Below are positions 25,768-34,695 of a stretch of 64,000 bases of DNA, piece after piece. The DNA comes from Bdellovibrio bacteriovorus. GTDB taxonomy: Bacteria > Bdellovibrionota > Bdellovibrionia > Bdellovibrionales > Bdellovibrionaceae. A program made the position numbers and the translations under genes. The stretch covers positions 3,705,538 to 3,769,537 of the forward strand of contig NZ_CP020946.1 in the NCBI RefSeq assembly GCF_002208115.1, in the 5' to 3' direction. Within the stretch, counting starts at the first letter, position 1; every line of letters begins with the position of its first letter. The notes under the pieces were generated by a model. That model was not told the origin of the DNA. It did no database searches and saw nothing but the letters and a program-made list of their open reading frames with translations.

Positions 25768-27021
25768 TTATTCAATTCTTCTGATCTTAGCACCCAGGGA
25801 GGAAAGCTTGTCTTCAAGCTTTTCATATCCACGATCCAGATGATAAATACGGCTGACAACGGTTTCACCGGAAGCCACCAGACCCGCAAGCACCAATGAA
25901 GCACTGGCGCGCAAGTCCGTTGCCATCACCGGCGCACCGGTCAACTGACCAGGGCTGCCACGAACAACGGCCACACGGGTTTTCGGCGTGATATCCGCAC
26001 CCAGACGGCAAAGCTCGGTCACGTGCATGAAACGGTTTTCAAAAACAGTTTCAGTGATAACACTGGTCCCGTGAGCAACCGTCATCAGTGCCATGAACTG
26101 CGCCTGAAGATCTGTCGGGAACAATGGGTGAGGAGCCGTGGTGATATCCACCGCCTCCCACTTGTCACAAGGGAAGACCGTCATGGTGTCTTTCGTTGTT
26201 TCGATCTTAAAGCCCGCTTCGCGCATTTTCAGAATCAGTGCTTCCAGATGAGCCGGCACACACTTCGTCACCGTCACTTGACCTTTGGTGATCGCGCCGG
26301 CAATCAGCAAAGTTCCCGCTTCAATACGATCAGGCATGATAGAGTGTTTTGCAGGCGTCAGTTTTGCCACGCCTTCAATACGAATCACGCTGGTCCCATG
26401 ACCCGTGATCTTGGCACCCATCTTGTTCAGGTATTCAGCCAGATCAACGATCTCAGGCTCTTTCGCCGCGTTTTCAAGAACCGTCACACCGTCAGCAAGA
26501 GTCGCTGCCATCATCACGTTCTCAGTTCCACCCACGGTCACTGTTTCAAACAGGAAAGTTCCACCTTTTAGTTTCGGGGAACCTGCGTGAACATAACCTT
26601 CTTTTTGCGTGATTGTTGCGCCCAGGGCTCTGAAGCCGTCCAAATGCAAATCAATAGGACGACTTCCGATGGCACAACCACCCGGCTGGGAAACAACGGC
26701 TTCACCGTATTTTGCCAGCATCGGGCCCATGCACAGGAAGCTTGCGCGCATCTTGCGAACCAGATCGTAAGACGCTTCAAAAGAAGAAGGCTTGTTCACA
26801 GTAACGTGAAATTCATCACCCACCCACTTTGTTTCACAGCCCAGGCTGTTTAAAAGTTCAGAAGTGGATTCGATATCCTTCAGTTTCGGCATATTGGTGA
26901 AGACGTGGTTGCCTTCAGCAAGAAGAGTCGAAAACAAAATTGGCAGAGCAGCGTTCTTTGCACCACTCGTAGCGACAGTACCTTTTAGTGGGCCATTGCC
27001 CATGACGACCATTTTATCCAT
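25768..27021 (-). CDS. murA: UDP-N-acetylglucosamine 1-carboxyvinyltransferase
   Basis: MurA adds enolpyruvate from PEP to UDP-GlcNAc, the first committed step of peptidoglycan synthesis. From the ATG at 27021 (GGAG six bases upstream) it is 417 residues, the normal size. Lys22 in [10 protein letters not shown] and the catalytic Cys116 in [12 protein letters not shown] are present; Cys rather than Asp at this position predicts fosfomycin sensitivity of the enzyme. The start lies 8 bases inside the end of prmC, so translation is coupled in a prfA-prmC-murA operon. Confidence 0.97.
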   Translation of the reverse strand: MDKMVVMGNGPLKGTVATSGAKNAALPILFSTLLAEGNHVFTNMPKLKDIESTSELLNSLGCETKWVGDEFHVTVNKPSSFEASYDLVRKMRASFLCMGPMLAKYGEAVVSQPGGCAIGSRPIDLHLDGFRALGATITQKEGYVHAGSPKLKGGTFLFETVTVGGTENVMMAATLADGVTVLENAAKEPEIVDLAEYLNKMGAKITGHGTSVIRIEGVAKLTPAKHSIMPDRIEAGTLLIAGAITKGQVTVTKCVPAHLEALILKMREAGFKIETTKDTMTVFPCDKWEAVDITTAPHPLFPTDLQAQFMALMTVAHGTSVITETVFENRFMHVTELCRLGADITPKTRVAVVRGSPGQLTGAPVMATDLRASASLVLAGLVASGETVVSRIYHLDRGYEKLEDKLSSLGAKIRRIE

Positions 27022-27895
27022 GTGTTTCTCCGCGGATGACTCTATCATGCCCAGAAAGATCTTTGATGACACTGATTTCGTTAAATATTTTTAAGCTTTC
27101 ATAGGCCTGCTTCATCGCCGGTCCCTGACTCATTCCCATTTCCATCAACATCAAGCCCGGTGTCTTCAGGTAGGGGGCGAAAGCTTTGGACCATCCCTTT
27201 AGTAGGGCCAAGCCGCTGTCTTCGGCATACAAAGCCGAGTTGGGTTCAAACTTCTTAACGTTTTCTTCCACCTGCGGGTCATCCGAAGCGATGTACGGAG
27301 GATTGGAAACCAACACATCAATCCCGCTTTGTCCGGTGAAGTCCTTGTAAGCCGACATGATGGCTTCCACATTTCCCGCATCCAGGTTCAGGAATTGAAC
27401 CCGATCGGCCACTTCCAGCGCCTGCGCATTTCGTTTCGCGACTTCAATGGCCCCCGGAAGCAGGTCCACGGCGATCAGCTTGGCGTTTGGATATTCCTTC
27501 AAAAGGCTCAATCCAATGCACCCCGAACCACATCCCAGGTCAATAAGACCCAAGGATGCTTCTTTGTCCGAAGCCCACGCCAGAACATCTTCCACAATGT
27601 GTTCAGTTTCCGGGCGCGGGATCAGCACCTGGTTGTTCACCTCGAAACGGTGATTGAAGAAATCACGATAACCCAGAATGTAGGCCACCGGCTCTCCGGA
27701 AGCGCGACGGCGGACCAGTTCACGCAGAACGGCCAGCTCTTCATCCTTCATCGGCTGATCAAAGCGCAAATAAAGCTGAATGCGTTCCAGCTTCAGCCCG
27801 TGAGCCAAAAGCAGTTCCGCATCCAAACGTGGAGTATCGATTTTTTTGTCTTTGAAGAAAGCTGTGGTTTTATCGAGTATTTCTTTTAGTTTCAT
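27014..27895 (-). CDS. prmC: Release factor glutamine methyltransferase
   Basis: PrmC methylates the Gln of the GGQ motif in release factors. The 293-residue chain has the helical N-terminal domain (AYILGYRDFFNHRFEV), the S-adenosylmethionine loop DLGCGSGCIG (119-128), and the NPPY motif (198-201) that binds the glutamine. It starts 3 bases after the prfA stop, in the usual prfA-prmC pairing, without a clear ribosome site of its own, and overlaps murA by 8 bases. Confidence 0.96.
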   Translation of the reverse strand: MKLKEILDKTTAFFKDKKIDTPRLDAELLLAHGLKLERIQLYLRFDQPMKDEELAVLRELVRRRASGEPVAYILGYRDFFNHRFEVNNQVLIPRPETEHIVEDVLAWASDKEASLGLIDLGCGSGCIGLSLLKEYPNAKLIAVDLLPGAIEVAKRNAQALEVADRVQFLNLDAGNVEAIMSAYKDFTGQSGIDVLVSNPPYIASDDPQVEENVKKFEPNSALYAEDSGLALLKGWSKAFAPYLKTPGLMLMEMGMSQGPAMKQAYESLKIFNEISVIKDLSGHDRVIRGETHG

Positions 27896-27898
27896 TCA

Positions 27899-28972
27899 TT
27901 AAGCAGAGACTTGTTTTTTAAGTGCCTCTGCTTGGAAGTTAGCAATGAGTGGGTCAATCAGCAACTCAAATGAACCGCTCATAACCTGATCCAGCTGGTG
28001 GATCGTCAAACCGATGCGGTGATCGGTGATACGGGTCTGAGGGAAGTTGTAGGTGCGGATGCGCTCAGAACGATCGCCTGTACCGATCTGCTCCAGGCGG
28101 ACATCGGACGCCTCTTTACGGGCCTTTTCGTCCTCAATCTGCTGCAGTTTTGCGTAAAGGATCTGGAAAGCACGCTCACGGTTTGTGGACTGTGATTTAC
28201 CTTCCTGACATTTAACGTCGATACCGGTCGGCAAATGCACGACACGAACTGCGGATTCAGTTCTGTTCACCGACTGACCGCCGGAGCCTTGAGAACGCAT
28301 GGTCTCAATACGCACGTCAGACATCGGGATCTTGATTTCCGAAACTTCAACCTCTGGGATCACCGCCACCGTCACAGTGGACGTGTGGATACGACCCGCG
28401 GCTTCCGTTTTAGGAACACGCTGAACGCGGTGAACGCCGGATTCGTATTTCAGTTTACTAAAGACGGAATCGCCCGTGACACTGGCGATGATCTCTTTGG
28501 CACCGCCGGCATTGCCTTCAGAGAAAGAAATCATCTCCACCTTCCACCCTTGAGTGGAGGCATAGTGAACATAACCACGGAACAATTCATCAGCGAACAA
28601 AGCCGCTTCATCCCCACCGGCACCGGCACGAATCTCAAGAATGGTATTCTTGTCGTCGTTCGGATCTTTGGGAATCAGGGCGATTTTAAGCTGTTGTTCA
28701 AGTTCAGGCAGCTCAGCTTCAAGCTCTTTCACCTCTTCACGGATCAGTTCACGCATTTCTGCATCCTGTTCCGCAGTCAGAAGCTCTTTGCTGGCTTTCA
28801 GGTTTTCAGTTTTCTTTCGATAGTCGCGATAAACCAGAACGATCTTTTCCAGATTGCCCAGTTCTTTCATCAAAGCACGGTATTGCGTCTGATTAGAGGC
28901 AATGTCCGGTCTTTGAAGAGCCATATTGACTTCTTCGTAACGAGATTCGACTGCATCTAACTTCGAGAACAT
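27899..28972 (-). CDS. prfA: Peptide chain release factor 1
   Basis: RF1 ends translation at UAA and UAG. The 357-residue protein has the coiled N-terminal domain, the stop-codon recognition segment [18 protein letters not shown] with P-K-T at 187-189 (the P-x-T tripeptide of RF1), and the peptidyl-tRNA hydrolysis motif GGQ at 231-233. First gene of the prfA-prmC-murA operon; a terminator at 29047-29075 separates it from rpmE. Confidence 0.97.
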   Translation of the reverse strand: MFSKLDAVESRYEEVNMALQRPDIASNQTQYRALMKELGNLEKIVLVYRDYRKKTENLKASKELLTAEQDAEMRELIREEVKELEAELPELEQQLKIALIPKDPNDDKNTILEIRAGAGGDEAALFADELFRGYVHYASTQGWKVEMISFSEGNAGGAKEIIASVTGDSVFSKLKYESGVHRVQRVPKTEAAGRIHTSTVTVAVIPEVEVSEIKIPMSDVRIETMRSQGSGGQSVNRTESAVRVVHLPTGIDVKCQEGKSQSTNRERAFQILYAKLQQIEDEKARKEASDVRLEQIGTGDRSERIRTYNFPQTRITDHRIGLTIHQLDQVMSGSFELLIDPLIANFQAEALKKQVSA

Positions 28973-29035
28973 GGCTGAGGCTCCTGGATCTATTGATAGG
29001 TCTGATAAATCATGCTGATCGGGATTGGGACCATC

Positions 29036-29075
29036 GCTGAAAACGAAAATGCGGTTCGAAGATTGAACCGCATTT
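29036..29075 (-). terminator. Terminator after rpmE
   Basis: AAATGCGGTTC (29075-29065 on the minus strand) pairs with GAACCGCATTT (29057-29047), followed by a short T-run. A second small hairpin, CCTCC/GGAGG (29088-29102), sits between it and the rpmE stop. Confidence 0.7.
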
Positions 29076-29110
29076 CATACAAGAACGTCCTCCGAACGGA
29101 GGTCTGAAAT

Positions 29111-29356
29111 TTACTTCTTGCCGTAACGTTTTTTGAAACGATCGATACGACCTTCAGTATCCATCACACGTTGCTTACCAGTGAAGAACGGGTGAGATGC
29201 AGAAGAGATCTCAACTTTGATTAGTGGATATTCTTTACCATCTTCCCATTTAACAGTTTCGGAAGAGTGCAGAGTAGATGTTCCCAAGAAACTGAAGTCG
29301 CAAGAGATATCTTTAAATACAACAGTATTTACTTTTGGGTGTAGGTTTTGTTTCAT
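29111..29356 (-). CDS. rpmE: Ribosomal protein bL31, zinc-free type B
   Basis: An 81-residue L31 of the large ribosomal subunit. The sequence ([16 protein letters not shown] ... [13 protein letters not shown] ... RFKKRYGKK) matches the type B form and lacks the CxxC pair of the zinc-binding form; the single Cys (ISCDF) is not enough to bind zinc. In other bacteria the type B form replaces the zinc form under zinc limitation. The start ATG at 29356 has AAGGAATCAGGTC upstream. Confidence 0.95.
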   Translation of the reverse strand: MKQNLHPKVNTVVFKDISCDFSFLGTSTLHSSETVKWEDGKEYPLIKVEISSASHPFFTGKQRVMDTEGRIDRFKKRYGKK

Positions 29357-29690
29357 GACCTGATTCCTTCTAAATAATTTAACCTATGGGTCTTAAGCTG
29401 TAAGGATGTAACATACTGACTACCCCGTGTCGAGCAGAAATCGCTGCTTTTTTTAGCAACAGATCCGCCGACCATGGCCACCCTTGGTTTCGTTAATATT
29501 TAATAATAACGTATATTTAAGATATATCATGACCAACCCCAGATGAACCTCGGGGGCTCCCGCCAACGCCAGGAAAACCGGACCTCCCCGAAGCCGACAG
29601 CCCCTTGTATTTTGCCTTCGCCCCTGACGGAATCTTGAGAGCCACCCCGGGCGCACCTACCCTTGAGCCACTATAACAAGGAGGAATTCC
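29357..29690. other. Intergenic region, no gene supported
   Basis: This 334-base gap lies between the divergent rpmE and the PQ-tail gene. An AT-rich stretch (29485-29530) could hold promoters in either direction; a GC-rich stretch (29540-29670) follows. A 67-codon minus-strand frame (29453-29656) has no ribosome site or protein-like composition and I do not call it. Confidence 0.5.
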
Positions 29691-30122
29691 ATGAAGTTTC
29701 TGATCCCTTTTGCGGCCGTTTTAACCCTGTCTCATGTGGCATCGGCCGAAAGCATCTATTGCACCTTCACTGAACCTTTTATTTCCGTGTCCTATAACTC
29801 CGACACCAACAAGGTGAAAGTCTCCACTCCGGATCAGGGCTCGGTTGAGCTGACCGGTAAAGTGACATTTGATAAAGGCGGCCTGATCCATATCACCTCT
29901 GAAGGCTTAAACCACAAGCTGACGGTGAATACGACCAAAGAGGGCTCCGACGGAATGTCCGACTTCGTCTATCCGTTTGAAGGTGTCATCAACACCGATC
30001 AGATCTATGGCGGTTGTGAAACCGATACTTTGAAAAAAACCGAACCCACTCCAGAGCCAGAGCCCCAACCGCAACCGCAACCTCAACCGCAGCCCGAGCC
30101 TCAACCACAACCCAATCCATAA
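29691..30122 (+). CDS. Secreted protein with Pro-Gln/Glu tail
   Basis: A 143-residue protein with a very strong ribosome site (AAGGAGGAATTCC then ATG) and signal peptide MKFLIPFAAVLTLSHVASA. Residues 20-110 look like a small beta-rich domain with two cysteines (SIYCTF and GGCETD). The last ~30 residues are alternating Pro with Glu, Gln or Asn (EPEPQPQPQ type), an extended stiff tail that could cross peptidoglycan or a membrane gap. No family recognised. Followed by an intrinsic terminator. Confidence 0.8.
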   Translation: MKFLIPFAAVLTLSHVASAESIYCTFTEPFISVSYNSDTNKVKVSTPDQGSVELTGKVTFDKGGLIHITSEGLNHKLTVNTTKEGSDGMSDFVYPFEGVINTDQIYGGCETDTLKKTEPTPEPEPQPQPQPQPQPEPQPQPNP

Positions 30123-30124
30123 AT

Positions 30125-30155
30125 TAAAAAGGGAGTCTCATCGACTCCCTTCCTC
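30125..30155 (+). terminator. Terminator
   Basis: GGGAGTC (30131-30137) pairs with GACTCCC (30143-30149) around TCATC, with flanking A and T; lies 8 bases after the PQ-tail gene. Confidence 0.7.
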
Positions 30156-30200
30156 ATAACCTCAAATTTCCAATCTCCAATATCCAGGGCTAAGCAAAGC

Positions 30201-31928
30201 TTAGCCTGGTCCAGACATCGCCTTCAGGAAGTCGGTGTTTGTTTTCGTGCCTTCAACTTTATCGATCAGGAATTCCATCGCGTCGATAACGTTCATGGGC
30301 GCCAAAACTTTTCTCAGGATCCACAGACGGTTCAAGTCTGCTTTATCAACCAACAGGTCCTCTTTACGAGTGCCGGATTTGTTGATGTCCATGCAAGGGA
30401 AGATACGTTTTTCCATCAGCTTGCGATCCAGGTGGATCTCGGCGTTACCAGTACCTTTGAACTCCTCGAAGATAACCTCATCCATACGGGAACCCGTATC
30501 GATCAAAGCCGTCGCGATGATAGTCAAAGATCCGCCCTCTTCGATGTTACGAGCCGCACCGAAGAAACGTTTTGGTTTGTGAAGGGCGTTGGAGTCCACA
30601 CCACCAGACAGGATTTTTCCAGAAGGCGGAACAACCGTGTTGTAAGCGCGCGCCAGACGAGTGATGGAATCCAGCAGGATGACAACGTCGTGTTTGTGTT
30701 CAACCAGACGTTTTGCTTTTTCAATAACCATCTCGGCAACCTGAACGTGACGAGTTGGTGGCTCATCGAACGTGGACGATACAACTTCACCTTTTACGGT
30801 ACGTTGCATGTCGGTCACCTCTTCCGGACGTTCATCGATCAGAAGAACGATCAATTTCACTTCCGGATGATTGTGCGTGATCGCATTGGCAATTTGCTGC
30901 ATCAAAACGGTTTTACCCGTTCTTGGTGGCGCCACGATCAAGGCACGCTGACCTTTACCCAGCGGAGCCATCAAATCCACAACACGCGTGGTGTATTCAC
31001 CAGGGCTGTGTTCCAGCTTCAGACGCTCGTTAGGATAAAGCGGCGTCAAGTTGTCGAACAAGATCTTGTCTTTGCCTTTTTCAGTGGTCTCGAAGTTCAG
31101 AGAATCCACTTTCAACAATGCAAAGTAACGCTCGCCATCTTTCGGCGGGCGCACTGTTCCCGTCACCGTATCACCGGTTCTTAGACCGAAGCGACGGATC
31201 TGGGATGGAGAAACATAGATATCATCCGGACCTGGAAGATAGTTGTAATCCGGAGAACGCAGGAAACCGTAACCGTCCGGAAGGATTTCCAGAACGCCAG
31301 AACCATAAATGTCCTGACCCAGTTTCGCGGCACGCTTCAAAATTTCGAAGATCATGTCCTGACGGCGAAGACCGGCAGCGTTTTCGATTTTCAGTTTGTT
31401 CGCAAGCTCTGTTAGCTGCGTGATGTTTTTTGATTTCAAGTCCTTGGAGGACAACCAGCTCTTTTCCTCGTCGGTCAAAGAAATGTCCGCCAAATCCACG
31501 TCCTGAACCTGGGCCGGCATCGCTGAGTGAGCGTCATCACCCATCGGCTGGGCTTCATCGCGGCCACGGTCATGACGGAAGTCACGGCGCTGATTGTTGC
31601 CGCGATCGTTTCTGTGACCACCACGATCCCCACGGTCGTTGCGGTCACCGCGGTCATTGCGATCCCCACGATCACGATTGTCGCGATTGTGCGGGCGGAA
31701 TTCACGGCGTTGCTGATTTTGTTGAGGTCTGTCCTGGCGAGGTTCCTGACCGGCTGGAGCGGCAGGGGCAGTTTCAGTGGCTTGTGGCGCAACGGGTGCG
31801 GCTTCGGCTGCAGGTGCTGGGGAAGCTTCGGCAGCTGCTGGAGCAGAGGTTTCTTCAGTAGTACTCTTCGCAGTGCGGGTACGTTTTTTTACCACCTCAA
31901 CGCCTTGTTGATCTTTAGGTTCAGACAA
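30201..31928 (-). CDS. rho: Transcription termination factor Rho with long disordered N-terminus
   Basis: Rho is a hexameric RNA helicase that ends transcription. The start is a TTG at 31928 with AAGGAG seven bases upstream. Of 575 residues, the first ~140 are an extra, low-complexity region: Ala/Pro/Glu-rich (25-60), then Arg/Asp/Asn/Gly-rich with repeats of DRGDRN type (76-124). The normal protein follows: Rho_N (about 160-203), RNA-binding cold-shock-like domain (about 207-280, [14 protein letters not shown]), and the ATPase with Walker A APPRTGKT (333-340), [13 protein letters not shown] and the Q/R-loop region (SGTRKEDLL). Such N-terminal insertions in other bacteria alter RNA binding or promote condensates. 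Confidence 0.97.
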   Translation of the reverse strand: MSEPKDQQGVEVVKKRTRTAKSTTEETSAPAAAEASPAPAAEAAPVAPQATETAPAAPAGQEPRQDRPQQNQQRREFRPHNRDNRDRGDRNDRGDRNDRGDRGGHRNDRGNNQRRDFRHDRGRDEAQPMGDDAHSAMPAQVQDVDLADISLTDEEKSWLSSKDLKSKNITQLTELANKLKIENAAGLRRQDMIFEILKRAAKLGQDIYGSGVLEILPDGYGFLRSPDYNYLPGPDDIYVSPSQIRRFGLRTGDTVTGTVRPPKDGERYFALLKVDSLNFETTEKGKDKILFDNLTPLYPNERLKLEHSPGEYTTRVVDLMAPLGKGQRALIVAPPRTGKTVLMQQIANAITHNHPEVKLIVLLIDERPEEVTDMQRTVKGEVVSSTFDEPPTRHVQVAEMVIEKAKRLVEHKHDVVILLDSITRLARAYNTVVPPSGKILSGGVDSNALHKPKRFFGAARNIEEGGSLTIIATALIDTGSRMDEVIFEEFKGTGNAEIHLDRKLMEKRIFPCMDINKSGTRKEDLLVDKADLNRLWILRKVLAPMNVIDAMEFLIDKVEGTKTNTDFLKAMSGPG

Positions 31929-32267
31929 ACAAATTCTCCTTGTAGGGATTTAAATCAGAAAAAAGAGCGATATATATAGGAAGCCGATCCGACTGGATTC
32001 GTACTTATTCGTTATGACCCCACTGTCCTTGAGCCGCCCCCCGCTTGTCAACAGCAAAACTCCCGGGAGCCCCTTTGTAAGCTGATTGTTTCAGGGTGAA
32101 ACAGGGTCGAGGAAACAGAAAGTTGTTCATAATGACTGGAAACTTAACAGTTTTTTTGTTTTCTAAAAGTGAAGCCATTTCAGGTGTTTAAATATGAGCC
32201 TGGGAAGGTCCGGTTTTCAAAATTTTAACCTGAAATTTCAAAAATCACCCCGACTCCCTATTAATTT
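31929..32267. other. Rho leader and upstream region
   Basis: About 340 bases without a gene between rho and the PilZ gene. On the minus strand it offers a consensus -35-like TTGACA (32051-32046) without a convincing -10 at normal spacing, a hairpin TGTTTCA/TGAAACA (32087-32103, 3-base loop) and a short palindrome CTCCCGGGAG (32060-32069). A long structured leader would suit rho self-regulation, but no specific element is recognised. Confidence 0.4.
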
Positions 32268-32295
32268 TTGGTAAGTAATACCGAAAGGATAGTAT
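32268..32295 (+). promoter_or_regulatory. Candidate promoter of the PilZ gene
   Basis: TTGGTA (32268-32273), 16 bases, TAGTAT (32290-32295) fits a sigma-70-type promoter. Its predicted start near 32302 leaves a 20-base leader containing AAGGAG, and supports the GTG at 32322 as the true start, since a longer frame would begin inside the promoter. Confidence 0.45.
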
Positions 32296-32321
32296 CCAAA
32301 TTTAAGCACAAGGAGTCTGAC

Positions 32322-32690
32322 GTGGAGGACACATATACAGTTCCGGCACCAAGAACCCCTCTTAACCTCGAGGTGTCTTTTAAGCGCAATTACGCGCGCG
32401 AAGAGACCAAAGGCACGCTTAAGAATATCAGCATCACGGGAGCCTTTTTAGAGTTTGAGGGCGGAGAAGTTCGCGCCAACGAAAAACTAAACCTGGTCAT
32501 TATCGTGGCCGGTCGTGAGCGCAAGATCGCCGCTCATGTGATCTGGACCAACTCTGTTGGGGTCGGCGTGAAGTTCATGCCGGTGAACAACCGTGACGTT
32601 CAGATTGTCGATGACCTGATCTATTTCGTGGAAAACTCCCGAAACGATCGCCGGTCCGTAATGGATACGATCTTTAAAAAAGTCGGATAA
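32322..32690 (+). CDS. PilZ-domain protein
   Basis: Start taken at the GTG at 32322 with AAGGAG seven bases upstream (122 residues). The chain is a single PilZ domain, a c-di-GMP receptor fold. The binding motif RxxxR is present as Arg22-NYA-Arg26, and the second motif reads NISITG (35-40), with Asn in place of the usual Asp of DxSxxG. Binding of c-di-GMP is therefore likely but not certain. Stand-alone PilZ proteins pass the signal to motility, adhesion or secretion partners; c-di-GMP signalling is known to steer predation in Bdellovibrio. Single-gene unit closed by a terminator. Confidence 0.88.
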   Translation: MEDTYTVPAPRTPLNLEVSFKRNYAREETKGTLKNISITGAFLEFEGGEVRANEKLNLVIIVAGRERKIAAHVIWTNSVGVGVKFMPVNNRDVQIVDDLIYFVENSRNDRRSVMDTIFKKVG

Positions 32691-32703
32691 GATCCGGAAA
32701 AAC

Positions 32704-32737
32704 AAAAAGAGCGAGTGAAAACTCGCTCTTTTCTTTT
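32704..32737. terminator. Bidirectional terminator
   Basis: AAGAGCGAG (32707-32715) pairs with CTCGCTCTT (32722-32730) around TGAAAA, with T-runs on both strands. Shared by the PilZ gene and the convergent LysM gene. Confidence 0.9.
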
Positions 32738-32758
32738 TTGGAGGACCCGGGAACCTGA

Positions 32759-34114
32759 TTATGTTCCTACGTGGGTGTTGTCCATAGCCTGCTGTTCAAG
32801 CTCTTTCTGTTTTCTTTTCTTTCTCATCACAATCAGCACTGCCAAACCTGCGGCTGCCAGACCAACAACTGCCAAAGCCATTGTTGTGTCGTTATCCATG
32901 CCGGTCGGAGCTTCTTCAGCCACTTGCGGAGCCGGAGGATTGATTGCTTCCACTGGTGGTGGTGGTGGTGGTGGCGCCATGTCCTGAGCCATGTCTGGCG
33001 GCGGAGGAGGCGGAGCCATATCACCCGCTTGCTCCATCGGAGGCGGTGGGATGTCCATCTGAGCCTGCTGAGCCATTGGATCTTCCGGCATTGGTGGAGC
33101 CGGGATTTCTTCCGCAGGAGCCGCAGGCATATTGCCAGCCACTTCCTGGTGCGGTTGTTCCATCGCAGGTTGCGCCGGAGCCGGAGCCGCAGCAACCGCG
33201 CCGCCTCTCCAGTAACGAAGCTCTGTACCTTCAGCGATATTGCCTTTGGAGTCTACAGAGTTAGAGGACCAAACCTCTTTCCATGCGTTGTCATAACCCA
33301 GAAGGTCTTTGGAAACTTTTCTGATGTTGTCACCGGCTTTAGCCACGTAAGTCTCAGGCGCAATGCCGTTGTCTTCGTAGTAAGTGATCATGCGGGCAGA
33401 GTCGTCCGGACGATTTGGAGAATTGTAGTAAACCTTGTCACCAGCGCGAACGTCGCGGGAATTGAATGTCGGGTTGCCTTTTTTCAGTTCCTTGCGCTTG
33501 TCAGCGCCATAGATCATCTGGCTGATACCTTTCAAAGTGTCACCCGGGCGAGCGAAGTAAACTGTATTGAACCAGGTGCCGCCGGCCTTCCAAGGAGTTG
33601 TTGCAACTTTTTGCAATGGAGCGCTGGCTTTCTTCGGAGCTTCCGAAGAGGAATCAACCACTGTCGTGGAAGACTCAGTCACAGTGGAACTTTCAAAGAC
33701 AGAGTTGGAGGAAGTGTCCGTCGTCGTTGTTGTTTCAGCTACAGAAGTTGTTGGAGCTGGAACATCGGCAGCAGGAGCTTCTGCGAACGGGTCGGCTGGC
33801 AAAGTTTCAGTGGTCGTCGCGACATCGGTCTGTTCTGTGGTGGCCTGATCATCACCCAGAGTCGTTTCAGCAGTTGTGGTTGTTGTTTCAGTGGTTGTTG
33901 TGGTTTCGCCCAGAGCATCTTCTGGCAGTTGGTCGCTGGCCAAAGAGTCATCACCAGCAATTTCAAGGGCGTCATCACCTTCTAGTTTTTCAAGGTCTGC
34001 GGAATCGAAGTCGGAAGCAACTTCAGCGTCTGCTTGGCTATCTTTAGACGTACAGCTTGTTACTTGGAATGCCAGACCTAGGCACGCTAGTAAGATAACG
34101 AGTTTTTTCATCAT
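32759..34114 (-). CDS. FimV-like LysM protein with lipobox and C-terminal membrane helix
   Basis: Start chosen at the ATG at 34114 (AAGGA seven bases upstream), giving 451 residues. Order of parts: signal peptide with lipobox VTSC (Cys21); a long Thr/Ser/Asp/Glu-rich linker (about 30-165); a LysM-type domain (about 175-235, FARPGDTLKGISQMIYG); a second LysM-like segment (about 250-300, YVAKAGDNIRKVSKDLLG); a Pro/Met-rich stretch with runs of six or seven prolines (about 305-405); one membrane helix (about 410-432, LAVVGLAAAGLAVLIVM); and a basic tail RKKRKQ. LysM domains bind peptidoglycan. The LysM-plus-membrane-helix design recalls FimV polar organisers, but a lipidated N-terminus together with a cytoplasmic tail is unusual. 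Confidence 0.82.
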   Translation of the reverse strand: MMKKLVILLACLGLAFQVTSCTSKDSQADAEVASDFDSADLEKLEGDDALEIAGDDSLASDQLPEDALGETTTTTETTTTTAETTLGDDQATTEQTDVATTTETLPADPFAEAPAADVPAPTTSVAETTTTTDTSSNSVFESSTVTESSTTVVDSSSEAPKKASAPLQKVATTPWKAGGTWFNTVYFARPGDTLKGISQMIYGADKRKELKKGNPTFNSRDVRAGDKVYYNSPNRPDDSARMITYYEDNGIAPETYVAKAGDNIRKVSKDLLGYDNAWKEVWSSNSVDSKGNIAEGTELRYWRGGAVAAAPAPAQPAMEQPHQEVAGNMPAAPAEEIPAPPMPEDPMAQQAQMDIPPPPMEQAGDMAPPPPPPDMAQDMAPPPPPPPVEAINPPAPQVAEEAPTGMDNDTTMALAVVGLAAAGLAVLIVMRKKRKQKELEQQAMDNTHVGT

Positions 34115-34227
34115 GTATTCATCCTTGATTGATGCCACGAAACATACTGTTTCAGTAAAGCGTTATTAACAATCTAAGCACAAGATCGAAGTCATGCAAA
34201 CACTAAGAAAATCACTGGACTTTTGAT

Positions 34228-34695
34228 CTAGTGGATCTTGAGTTTGGAACCCATCTTTATTTTATTTTTATCGAACCAACCTTTGTTCATTTCAAGCGCA
34301 TACTTCGCAGGTTGTGCACTGGCATAAGACGGCAAGGCCGAGTCCGGAACACCTTTCCCGGACTTCATTTCCTTCACATCGATCAAGGTCAGACTTTTGT
34401 CGAAGTAGCCAATGGACAGATCTATTAATGTGTTCTTCATCCAGAAGAATCGGGTTTCCTCATTTTTAAATATAAAGAGCATTCCTTCATCTTCACCCAT
34501 CTGTGAGCGGAACATCAGGCCGCGCTCATGCTGGTCAGGTGTCTCGGCCACCTCCACGACAAAGGTCTTGGAGCCCAGAGTGACTTTCTTCTTTGAAAAT
34601 TCCTTGGCCGCAAAGGCCTGCGGAAGCAGGACCAGGAACAGTCCTGCAAACATGACAAACTTAGCGAGCGTAGAACATTTCCAGCGCAACACCAT
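34228..34695 (-). CDS. Secreted DUF192 protein
   Basis: Start placed at the ATG at 34695, with AAGGGG about six bases upstream; eight codons of open frame precede it. The signal segment (FVMFAGLFLVLLPQAFA) indicates export. The family pattern is clear: ERGLMFRSQMGEDEGMLFIF, FWMKNTLIDLSIGYFD and ALEMNKGWFDKNKIKMGSKL. DUF192 proteins are small beta-rich proteins of unknown biochemical role. The start lies 35 bases inside the end of the ppx-like gene, making it the last gene of the gatC-gatA-gatB-ppx-DUF192 operon. Confidence 0.88.
   Translation of the reverse strand: MVLRWKCSTLAKFVMFAGLFLVLLPQAFAAKEFSKKKVTLGSKTFVVEVAETPDQHERGLMFRSQMGEDEGMLFIFKNEETRFFWMKNTLIDLSIGYFDKSLTLIDVKEMKSGKGVPDSALPSYASAQPAKYALEMNKGWFDKNKIKMGSKLKIH

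Noticed and set aside
29453..29656. 67-codon minus-strand frame upstream of rpmE
   Set aside because: No ribosome site, Arg/Gly-rich without hydrophobic core or signal, and no family resemblance.
30054..30118. Short tandem DNA repeats as a possible CRISPR or satellite
   Set aside because: The repeats encode the in-frame Pro-Gln/Glu tail of a secreted protein; there are no spacers. No CRISPR array was seen anywhere in the window.
32771..33985. 404-codon plus-strand frame
   Set aside because: Antisense of the Pro/Thr-rich LysM gene; its Trp/Arg/Ser-rich product is a shadow of low-complexity coding sequence.
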